Positions 1 through 6,424 of a stretch of 51,979 nucleotides of DNA are shown here, one piece after another. Position 1 is the first letter of the stretch, and every line of letters begins with the position of its first letter. Below the pieces are notes generated by a model that saw only the letters and a list, made by a program, of their open reading frames with translations, ran no database searches and was not told the origin of the DNA. Position numbers and translations under genes: made by a program. Source of the DNA: Thermoanaerobacterium butyriciformans (GTDB taxonomy: Bacteria; Bacillota; Thermoanaerobacteria; Thermoanaerobacterales; Thermoanaerobacteraceae); NCBI RefSeq assembly GCF_017874545.1, contig NZ_JAGGLT010000023.1:1-51979 (forward strand), in the 5' to 3' direction.

Positions 1-84
1 CCTATGACATAATTATAGAACAAAATTAGCTCGAAGTGGCACATTTCATTACGTTTTGTGCCTTGAGCGAAGCGAAAGGAATGA

Positions 85-429
85 TTATAAAAATGAAAGA
101 ATTATTACAATTATAGTTATCCAATTCATTCCAAAGCTTTCATTTATTTTTGTAATTAAATTTGATAACCCCAATATTAAAGAAATGGATATAGTAAGAC
201 CAACTATATTTATTTTTGCTTTATCTTCAAGTTTATTTTTTATCTCAAATGTATCATTATAAAAATCCTTTAATTGATCAATGGACAATGCATTATATTC
301 TTTCATGTATTCCAGATCTGTTTTCACGCTGCTGAGCAAGTTCAACTTGTTTTTTATTTTATTATTATCTTGTACATTGGCTACAAAAGGAAATATCTTT
401 TGAAATATCTTTTTTACTAATTCAACCAT
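85..429 (-). CDS. small membrane protein, probably C-terminally truncated
   Basis: This 114-residue protein begins directly after the stop codon of the ATP-grasp gene, so the two are very likely co-transcribed. The first 70 residues are polar and helical. One confident membrane segment lies at about residues 72-94. A second hydrophobic run starts at about residue 103 and is cut off after only 12 residues by the stop codon, which suggests the end of the protein has been lost or that the gene was broken near the left edge of the window. I do not recognise the family. Its position suggests a transport, immunity or anchoring role beside a modified-peptide locus, but that is inference. Confidence 0.6.
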   Translation of the reverse strand: MVELVKKIFQKIFPFVANVQDNNKIKNKLNLLSSVKTDLEYMKEYNALSIDQLKDFYNDTFEIKNKLEDKAKINIVGLTISISLILGLSNLITKINESFGMNWITIIVIILSFL

Positions 430-1377
430 TTATACACCTCTTGTTAACATATCAACAATATCTATATCTATCCTTTGATTAGCATTTTCTACTAACCATG
501 CCCATTCGCCTGTAGGATTAATCTCGATAAAGTAATAATTCCCCTTACAATATACCAGGTCAATTGCGCCAAATGACAAATTAAACTTTTTTACAAGTTC
601 TATTGACCTATTAATAATAGTTTTAGGCAAGTCATAAGGTATAAACTGTACATCGTCCTTGTGTTTTCTCCAGTCACCTTCAATACCTTCGTTATTTTTT
701 ACAATTTTAACGGCATGCACTTTTTCTCCGATAACAGTGACTCTTAAGTCTATTTTGGGATAGATATACTCTTGGAGTATTATCGGTGCTTCCATTAAAT
801 TAGACTCTCGGATCTCACTGCCTTTAACAATATTAGAAAATACAAATAACTCTGTCTCGTCCTTTCTAAATAATGCTGTATCCAAAGATTTAACGATATA
901 ATTAGATTCAGCTTTAATTGGAATTTTTGCTTCATTTGTTATAAATGTTTGTGGTATTTCAAAACCAATTTGGCTTGCATATTTTAATTGCAAAATTTTG
1001 TTTTCAGCTTTATATGTAGAAACAGGATTATTCATCCATAGAATATCTTCAAAATAAATTAAGTTCCTAATAAAAGAACTCCACTGGCTTCTATACAATT
1101 GTTCTGCTAAACTCAATGAGTGATTATAGCTGTCTCTCAAAAAAACAGGTGCTCTAAAATATATTGATTTTAGAAATGATTCTTTTACCTGGTACTCATT
1201 ATTTCCTATGCATATATTCATAATACCTTTGCAAAGATCAATAAATATACAGTAATCCGAAAATCTATCTCTGTTAATTCGAAGATATTTTTGTCCTCTA
1301 CGTTGAAGTTCATAACATATGTAATCTGATGTAAAATCAAATGAGTTAGAAACTATTAAATGCTCAACATCATTCAC
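430..1377 (-). CDS. ATP-grasp ligase of the MvdD/graspetide type (peptide macrocyclase)
   Basis: This 315-residue ATP-grasp protein resembles the MvdC/MvdD-type ligases that form ester or amide crosslinks between side chains of a ribosomal peptide. Visible marks are the NPVSTYKAENKILQL segment (about 117-131) that opens the ATP-grasp core, the IPQTF strand (141-145), IVKSLD (161-166), the LQEYI hinge (201-205), DLRVTV (210-215) and the metal-binding EINPTGEWAWL near the C-terminus (285-295). The NPxGEW ending is typical of the peptide-modifying branch. Its start overlaps the end of the 68-residue gene upstream by 8 bases, so the two are translationally coupled, as expected for precursor and enzyme. 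Substrate assignment is inferred from this context. Confidence 0.8.
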   Translation of the reverse strand: MNDVEHLIVSNSFDFTSDYICYELQRRGQKYLRINRDRFSDYCIFIDLCKGIMNICIGNNEYQVKESFLKSIYFRAPVFLRDSYNHSLSLAEQLYRSQWSSFIRNLIYFEDILWMNNPVSTYKAENKILQLKYASQIGFEIPQTFITNEAKIPIKAESNYIVKSLDTALFRKDETELFVFSNIVKGSEIRESNLMEAPIILQEYIYPKIDLRVTVIGEKVHAVKIVKNNEGIEGDWRKHKDDVQFIPYDLPKTIINRSIELVKKFNLSFGAIDLVYCKGNYYFIEINPTGEWAWLVENANQRIDIDIVDMLTRGV

Positions 1378-1576
1378 CTTTTTGATCTTCCCCCGTTTCT
1401 CTGTCCTCTTTTTTTGTCCTAGGTTTTATAAAATTCTTATCCAAAATAACTGGCAAGTTATTGGTTTTGGAAATCCAATAACCTTTTTTGTGATCATAAT
1501 AACAACCATCCATATTAGGTACTTGTTTTGGTAGTGGATATTTATATGCTTTTTTAATTAATAAATGATATGACAC
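1370..1576 (-). CDS. putative RiPP (graspetide-type) precursor peptide
   Basis: This 68-residue protein uses a GTG start with an AGAAGGG ribosome-binding site seven bases upstream. It overlaps the start of the ATP-grasp ligase gene. The N-terminal 50 residues carry aromatic and Pro/Asn/Gly motifs (YPLPKQVPNMDG, KKGYWISKTNNLP) and could act as the leader bound by the ligase. The last 18 residues, from KPRTKKEDRETG onward, consist almost only of Thr, Lys, Glu, Asp and Gly, the residues that graspetide ligases join by side-chain ester or amide bonds. Calling it a precursor is inference from size, overlap and tail composition; I do not recognise a named family. It could instead be a small accessory protein. 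Confidence 0.55.
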   Translation of the reverse strand: MSYHLLIKKAYKYPLPKQVPNMDGCYYDHKKGYWISKTNNLPVILDKNFIKPRTKKEDRETGEDQKGE

Positions 1577-1596
1577 TATATAACCCTTCTTTCATT

Positions 1597-1692
1597 TTAA
1601 AATTTACTCAATTTATAACTTTCTTCGCTAACACCGTAAAAAATGTTTTCGAAACAGCAATGATACCCTTCGTCAAAATTTTTATTATCCAT
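1597..1692 (-). CDS. possible 31-aa small ORF upstream of the putative precursor
   Basis: ATG at 1692 opens a 31-codon frame that ends 20 bases before the GTG start of the 68-residue putative precursor. The peptide is acidic and carries a His-Cys-Cys motif (GYHCCFENIFYG). No good ribosome-binding site is visible. It might be a second small peptide of the cluster, a leader ORF or chance. The tight spacing to the next gene is the only positive support. Confidence 0.25.
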   Translation of the reverse strand: MDNKNFDEGYHCCFENIFYGVSEESYKLSKF

Positions 1693-1700
1693 ATATAATT

Positions 1701-1955
1701 CTACATATCCTCACAAAATTCCTCCTTAATTCCAGCCTCCCTTAATGCTTTCCACGGTTTCGGGACTTCGTCTTAGTTTTTTAGTTCCCGAACAGTCCAC
1801 TTTGTCCTTCGAAAGTCCCTCCCGTTTTCCTTCACAGAATCAAGATACTGCTTGGTAAAGGACATCTATCCAAATGCCTTTAAATGAGTCCCCTTATACC
1901 CAATTTGCTTCCCATTAAGCGTATAGTGAACCTTATATTTTGGATATTAGTCATA
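1701..1955 (-). pseudogene. decayed gene, one reading frame with two internal stops
   Basis: A single minus-strand frame from about 1943 to 1701 reads as plausible protein throughout: PKYKVHYTLNGKQIGYKGTH, then TAG, MSFTKQYLDSVKENGRDF, RRTKWTVRELKN, then TAA, DEVPKPWKALREAGIKEEF and a final TAG. Lysine-, glutamate- and tryptophan-rich text kept in one frame across two stops is best explained by a degraded gene of which roughly 80 codons survive. The upstream end is closed by another stop with no start codon. I do not recognise the family. The remaining bases to 2,175 are AT-rich and show nothing else I can support. Confidence 0.5.
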
Positions 1956-2175
1956 TTGCTACTCCCTAAATAATAACGCTATTGTAGCACATATTAAAGA
2001 AGAACACAATTACATTCTAACAATTACTACTTCCATCTAACCTAATTCTTTTAACCCTTATTCCTTTTTACATATGCGTGCCTTTTTATGCCCAAATATC
2101 CTTCCCAACCGTTTCTCTCAAACCTTCTTATGGATTTCTCATATTGGTCTTCAAATTTATCTTTAGTTGGGTGCG

Positions 2176-2631
2176 TCAATTTGCTATTAATATTATTAAA
2201 AATATCTTCTGCTTCGTTTTTTGTAATCTCTCCAAAATATTATTGTGTGTTAGGGTAACGAACTCATCTAACCATTTAAATTCAGTGTAATTATCTGATA
2301 TTATTATTGGAATTCTCAATGCATGGGCATATCCTGCACATTCACTTTCTCCTGGGACGATTACCTTTTTCTTATCTTCGATGATATCTCTTGCAAGTAT
2401 GTTTATAGATATATCTTTCTTCCTATCTACTATCTTAAATATACTCCCGTCTTTATGAAGGGCTTCGTTAATCACACCATAATATCTTCCTGCATTTTTC
2501 TTTATTTCAATATCATATACAAATTGAGGAATGATGATTTCTTTAAATAAAAGTTCTAAAATGTCCAACCTGTTAACCATAGCTAAATTAATTAGAATAT
2601 CAGCATCAGATATGGCTCCTGTATATCTCAT
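2176..2631 (-). CDS. PIN-domain-like nuclease/toxin
   Basis: I place the start at the ATG at 2631, one base after the stop of the protease gene and about 10 bases after a GAGG site, giving 151 residues; the open frame itself extends further upstream into that gene. The N-terminus GAISDADILINLAMV has the first PIN acidic strand (Asp9/Asp11), and GESECAGYAHALRIPIIISDN (about 94-114) has the second acidic cluster and the final SDN. PIN proteins are metal-dependent ribonucleases and often act as toxins. It is the last gene of an XRE repressor / ImmA-IrrE protease / PIN operon, which suggests a regulated toxin or phage-response nuclease. Substrate unknown. Confidence 0.65.
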   Translation of the reverse strand: MRYTGAISDADILINLAMVNRLDILELLFKEIIIPQFVYDIEIKKNAGRYYGVINEALHKDGSIFKIVDRKKDISINILARDIIEDKKKVIVPGESECAGYAHALRIPIIISDNYTEFKWLDEFVTLTHNNILERLQKTKQKIFLIILIAN

Positions 2632-2632
2632 G

Positions 2633-3424
2633 TTAATAGTCCTCTTCCAAGGGGTACTCATATCCGAATTGTTCAGGAGTAAGTCCGATAAATTCAAGGC
2701 TGGTTTTCATGTTCTTGTACGAGATATTCCCTCTTTCGTAGTTGGTTTTTACAAACTCGATATATTCTTTTGGTACATATGTTTCTTTTGATGGAGTTAT
2801 CAAGTCTATACTGTAACCTTCCCGTCTGGTTAAAGATTGGAGCATCTCTGTTTTCTCTAGTGAACAGATATCTACAAGTTCCTCATATTTGTCAATAGAG
2901 CATAAATCAAGTTGGATAAGCCTTTTTAACATAGCCTTATAACTTACTTTAAAATAATTGTGCATTCTAATGATATGCCTTGGCAAGACATTACTTTTAT
3001 CTACATTAACAATTTTATAAAATACTTCTTTCACATAGTCCTCAGGCATTAAAAATTCGGAAGCAAATACATCCGCTTTCGTATCTTCCGCTTTATGCTT
3101 TTCATCATCCAAAAGGATTTTTTCTTTTTTCAGGATGTCAGCATTATAAATAAGATGGTATAGTTCATGAGCACCAGTATAGCGTTCATGTCCCAAAGTA
3201 AAATTACTGTTTAAATAAACAATAAACTGCTCTTCAAAATAGGTACTAAATCCTGATAACTCGTCAGTATCCAATGGCTTTCTTATTAAAAATGCAGCCT
3301 CTGAAAGAATATCAAATATATCAGAAAGCCCTTTCCTCGCAAATTTCATTCTCACATCTTCTGCCAAATCTTTGATTTGCAGTCTGAAAGATTCTTCTGG
3401 GAGATTCAAATTATTCTTTCGCAA
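2633..3424 (-). CDS. ImmA/IrrE-family metallopeptidase
   Basis: The frame opens at a GTG at 3442, but that codon overlaps the ribosome-binding site GGGAGGAG; the TTG at 3424, nine bases after the site and just after the XRE stop, is the better start (about 264 residues). The zinc site AHELYH lies at about residues 85-90, with the downstream glutamate in ASEFLMP at about residue 123, the standard arrangement of ImmA/IrrE peptidases. These proteins usually cleave or inactivate the XRE-type repressor encoded next door after a stress or phage signal, releasing the operon. Here it sits between the repressor and a PIN nuclease. The C-terminal third (after about 170) is specific to this protein and could be the sensor. 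Confidence 0.82.
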   Translation of the reverse strand: MRKNNLNLPEESFRLQIKDLAEDVRMKFARKGLSDIFDILSEAAFLIRKPLDTDELSGFSTYFEEQFIVYLNSNFTLGHERYTGAHELYHLIYNADILKKEKILLDDEKHKAEDTKADVFASEFLMPEDYVKEVFYKIVNVDKSNVLPRHIIRMHNYFKVSYKAMLKRLIQLDLCSIDKYEELVDICSLEKTEMLQSLTRREGYSIDLITPSKETYVPKEYIEFVKTNYERGNISYKNMKTSLEFIGLTPEQFGYEYPLEEDY

Positions 3425-3426
3425 TT

Positions 3427-3816
3427 TTAACACTCCTCCCACAGTGGCTTTCTCTTTTGTGGTTTAAACTCTCCATTATATATTTTCTTTTGGTAAATAA
3501 ACATCTTTATCATATCCTGAAGTTTCTCCACTTCTTCAATCGTCTTTTCTGAAAAATTTTTCTTCCTGAATAGTGTAACTAAATCATCGTCTTCTTCATC
3601 TTCAAAAAGAATGTTTATATCTATATTTAAAACCTTACATAGAGCATTTAACTCTACGGCCGACACAATCCTGTTGCCGTTTTCTATTTTGCTCAATGTT
3701 TCCCTGCTCATGTTAATATCCTTTTCGGCAAGTCTTTCTACTACCTCAATCTGGCTTAATCCCCTTGCCTCTCTAGCAGCCTTTATTTTTAGTCCGATAG
3801 AAATCTCCTTTGACAT
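3427..3816 (-). CDS. XRE-family transcriptional repressor
   Basis: This 129-residue protein has an N-terminal helix-turn-helix of the Cro/CI type at about residues 8-64 (KIKAAREARGLSQIEVVERL then MSRETLSKIENGNR), an acidic linker (FEDEEDDD) and a helical C-terminal tail. A strong AAAGGAGGG site precedes the ATG. It heads the three-gene operon with the ImmA/IrrE peptidase and PIN protein. Its own promoter contains two matching near-palindromes, so autorepression is likely, with release when the neighbouring peptidase acts on it. That mechanism is known for the family (ImmR/ImmA) but is inferred here. Confidence 0.85.
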   Translation of the reverse strand: MSKEISIGLKIKAAREARGLSQIEVVERLAEKDINMSRETLSKIENGNRIVSAVELNALCKVLNIDINILFEDEEDDDLVTLFRKKNFSEKTIEEVEKLQDMIKMFIYQKKIYNGEFKPQKRKPLWEEC

Positions 3817-3834
3817 ATTTAATCCCTCCTTTTT

Positions 3835-3902
3835 GTAATATTATATTACATCAATATTAGTTTTGTGTCAATATTTTATGTGTTTATGTAATATTTTATT
3901 AC
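3835..3902 (-). promoter_or_regulatory. promoter with paired operator-like palindromes for the XRE operon
   Basis: On the minus strand TTGACA (3866-3871) and TAATAT (3843-3848) are separated by 17 bases and precede the XRE gene. Two 15-base near-palindromes of the form GTAATAT-N-ATATTAC lie at 3835-3849, over the -10 box, and at 3888-3902, upstream of the -35 box. Their centres are 53 bases apart, about five helical turns, which fits cooperative binding of a repressor dimer pair. Confidence 0.6.
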
Positions 3903-3957
3903 TTATAAAGGATTTTCATGGAAAAAGTAAAATCCGAGATACCCAGATTCTAATAAA

Positions 3958-4003
3958 ATAAGGCCTTGCAGGATAGACAACCCTATCCACAAAGCCTTAT
4001 TTT
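3958..4003 (-). terminator. long hairpin terminator, possibly bidirectional
   Basis: The arms ATAAGGC...GGATAG and CTATCC...GCCTTAT form a long, slightly imperfect hairpin around a short loop. It is flanked by TTTTTT on the plus strand and a weaker TTTATT tract on the minus strand. It lies downstream of the ADP-ribosylglycohydrolase gene pair and upstream of the XRE promoter, separating the two minus-strand operons. Confidence 0.7.
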
Positions 4004-4009
4004 TTAATC

Positions 4010-4392
4010 CTAATCACTTTGTTCCTTGATAAATTCAAAAATATCTGAGTTATCCATTTCTTTAAAAGCAATTGCTTTTATTATATTTAGTTAAAACTAC
4101 CTGATTGCCCTTAATTTCGCCAATCAGAGTGGAATGTGAGTCGTTATAGTATATAAATAACAAAATCCTCTGCTCCTTTTTCTATGTTCATTGAATGCAA
4201 CTGTTTTAAAATGTTTTCCTCATTTAATCCATACTTATCAATAAGTCCTAAATACGATAAAACAACCTTCCACTGGTCTAACTTATCTTTGAATCGTATG
4301 GCTTTTGCTGGGCTGGTAGACGGAATTACCCTTTTAAAATCCGTTGTGCAATAGAAATTAACTGGTCTTTTACCAATATCTTTTCCTTCCAC
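4010..4392 (-). pseudogene. frameshifted gene of unknown function behind the ADP-ribosylglycohydrolase
   Basis: An 82-residue open frame (4144-4392) overlaps the end of the glycohydrolase gene; its convincing part begins near 4310 (STSPAKAIRFKDKLDQW). Beyond its stop the protein-like text continues in a second frame (YYNDSHSTLIGEIKGNQ, then VVLTKYN) and in a third (KAIAFKEMDNSDIFEFIKEQ), ending in TAG at 4010-4012. The three pieces read as one protein of about 105 residues broken by two frameshifts. I do not recognise it. Position suggests that it once formed an operon with the glycohydrolase. Confidence 0.5.
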
Positions 4393-5204
4393 CTATCGGG
4401 AATAGCATCATAGCCATAGTACACCCCAGCCATTCCTCCTGTAATTGCTGCTATAGTGTCCGCATCTCCTCCAAGGTTGGCTGCTTCACATACAGCATCC
4501 TCGAAGGAAGAAGTGTTAATAAAACACCATAATGCACATATCAAGGTATCAAACACATATCCCGTTGGCTTCAATTCATCTTTTGATAACTGGAATACCT
4601 GCTTATATTCTGGATACTTTTCAATATATTCCCTAATAGGTGGTATTTTAGCCTTATCATTTAGATACTGGTAAACTAACAGATTATAAAACTGGCAGGC
4701 ATCTGTTGCTTTCTGGTCATAATGGGTAAGAACACTTTGAGAAGCAGTTATCCCCAGCATTTTTTCAACATCATTATAATATAACGCAACTGGCAAGCAC
4801 CTCATAAGTGAACCGTTACCAGCACTCATACCACCTGTTGCCTGATGAGCATAGTAGGCAGTTTTCATCCAGTCATTGCTTCGTTTATACTCGCTAAGTG
4901 CAATTCGGATAATGTTGCCAATGTCTTTGGGTTTACTATCATACCATTCAATAAAGTGTTTTCCGATATCTTCAATAGGATTCTGCGGGTTGTCCAGGAT
5001 GCCTTCTGCCACAGCAATAGTCATCATTGTATCATCCGTCACTTCTCCAGGTGCTAAATCCCAACAGCCTCCACCTATAATATCTTTTAGATATCCATAT
5101 TTCCTTTCAATCTCATCCTTTGGCATGAATTCCAGCGTTCCGCCGAGAGCATCTCCGCAAGCAACACCAAAAAGCCCTCCGAGTATGCGTTCATATCTAT
5201 CCAT
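4326..5204 (-). CDS. ADP-ribosylglycohydrolase (DraG-like)
   Basis: This 292-residue protein matches the all-helical ADP-ribosylglycohydrolase fold. It has the N-terminal GGLFGVACGDALGG segment, the metal-binding EVTDDTMM (about 54-61), the SAGNGSLMR motif and the C-terminal GGDADTIAAITGGMAG (about 245-260), which supplies the other metal ligands. All key acidic residues are present, so the enzyme should be active. The family removes ADP-ribose from proteins, nucleic acids or small molecules. Placed in a defence island, it may reverse ADP-ribosylation made by a toxin or phage, but no ADP-ribosyltransferase is visible in this window. An AGGAAG site precedes the ATG. Confidence 0.88.
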   Translation of the reverse strand: MDRYERILGGLFGVACGDALGGTLEFMPKDEIERKYGYLKDIIGGGCWDLAPGEVTDDTMMTIAVAEGILDNPQNPIEDIGKHFIEWYDSKPKDIGNIIRIALSEYKRSNDWMKTAYYAHQATGGMSAGNGSLMRCLPVALYYNDVEKMLGITASQSVLTHYDQKATDACQFYNLLVYQYLNDKAKIPPIREYIEKYPEYKQVFQLSKDELKPTGYVFDTLICALWCFINTSSFEDAVCEAANLGGDADTIAAITGGMAGVYYGYDAIPDRWKEKILVKDQLISIAQRILKG

Positions 5205-5315
5205 TTAACACACTTCCTAACACTTTACTTGTCCAATTTACAAATATTTTTGACTTTCAGCCATAATATAATTGTAACATCTTTAATCATTTATTTCACC
5301 TTTTTATACATGCAT

Positions 5316-6326
5316 TTATTCTTTGCTCTCTGCCTCTTGAAGTTTCTCCCGCCTTAGGCTGTCTAAAGTTTTATCACAATCTAACTTCACTGCCCATTCG
5401 TATATACATATCGATGACCACCCCGTTACATCTTGGCCCCACTGATTGTAGGTAATCTTGTTGCCTTTATAATTAACAAATGTTTGGTCAATAACTTCAG
5501 CCAATGATGTTTCCTTATCATGATTTCTTATATACAACTTATCACCTTTTTTTAGCAAACCCCATTCAAACAATTTAGGTATTCTGGGAAGATTGGTCCT
5601 GCTAATTTCAGTAGAGTTTTTCCCCATTTCAACTTCTTTATTATCCTCAATATCTACATAGAAATCTTCTATGCTTGAAGGGGGAAGAATCCTATCAACC
5701 TGTAAAAACACCTGGTTGTTTATCTTTAACGGCATAATACTAAAGCAACTGATATCAACATTATTTGATATTAACCAAGCCACAGCAGATAATGTTTGAG
5801 TATCAAATGATGACGAAATTAATATTATTCTTTGCTTTTGATTAAAGGTTTTTAAAGAATTATTGCTTATTAGAAAGTCATTTATTATTCTTTTCCCTTT
5901 CTCAGCAGGTGTTAAATCGCCCAAATCAAATTCGTCTTTATGCTTTTCAATATATTTTGAGAATATTTTATTAACTAAAACATCTGGTGACTTTATTTTT
6001 GCATAACTTGCTGCGTACCTAATTGCCTGGAATTCAAATGCTTCTTTTCTGTTCTTTATATCATCAGCATCTCTTTTTATCTCTATAAGAACAATATTGC
6101 CATTTTCATCTATTGCAGTTAAATCACTTCGTCCTTTTTCTTTATTGTTAACTTGCTGTCCTACTATTAAAAGACTTTCTTCTTCACTGAATATAACCTC
6201 AATATTTTTCCTGAGAAACTCTTCTATATGCTCTTCCTTTAACTTCAAATCTTTAAAAGTAGAATTGCTAATCTCAATATCACTAGTATTAATTTTATTT
6301 TCTTCTATACTTATCGGGATTAACAT
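5316..6326 (-). CDS. PD-(D/E)XK nuclease with C-terminal RAMA-like domain
   Basis: The 336-residue protein carries the nuclease signature GRSDLTAIDENGNIVLIEIKRD: Asp68, then Glu82-Ile-Lys84. This resembles NucS/DUF91-type endonucleases. The last 90 residues (GLLKKGDKLYI ... AEVIDQTFVNYKG ... WGQDVTGWSSICIYEWA, about 255-315) resemble the RAMA domain, a module of restriction-type proteins thought to recognise modified DNA. The middle part (about 100-235) is a helical region typical of DUF91 relatives. It lies 98 bases downstream of brxL on the same strand, so it is probably a BREX-associated effector or a separate modification-dependent restriction enzyme. The nuclease call is strong; the RAMA call is pattern-based. 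Confidence 0.72.
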   Translation of the reverse strand: MLIPISIEENKINTSDIEISNSTFKDLKLKEEHIEEFLRKNIEVIFSEEESLLIVGQQVNNKEKGRSDLTAIDENGNIVLIEIKRDADDIKNRKEAFEFQAIRYAASYAKIKSPDVLVNKIFSKYIEKHKDEFDLGDLTPAEKGKRIINDFLISNNSLKTFNQKQRIILISSSFDTQTLSAVAWLISNNVDISCFSIMPLKINNQVFLQVDRILPPSSIEDFYVDIEDNKEVEMGKNSTEISRTNLPRIPKLFEWGLLKKGDKLYIRNHDKETSLAEVIDQTFVNYKGNKITYNQWGQDVTGWSSICIYEWAVKLDCDKTLDSLRREKLQEAESKE

Positions 6327-6424
6327 CCTTTTTCACTCCTTACACAATACAGGCAGATAGTTCTTTGTAAACTTTCTATTAGTATAATAAATAAAAAATA
6401 ATTCTAACATGGTACAAACTCAAA

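Noticed and set aside
3427-3902. The XRE/ImmA pair as part of an ICEBs1-type mobile element
   Set aside because: No integrase, relaxase or attachment repeats are present around the pair; it stands as an isolated three-gene operon.
4331-4392. N-terminal extension of the 82-residue frame (starting MEGKDIGKRPVNF)
   Set aside because: It overlaps the end of the glycohydrolase gene in another frame and reads as a shadow; only the part after about 4310 looks like real protein.
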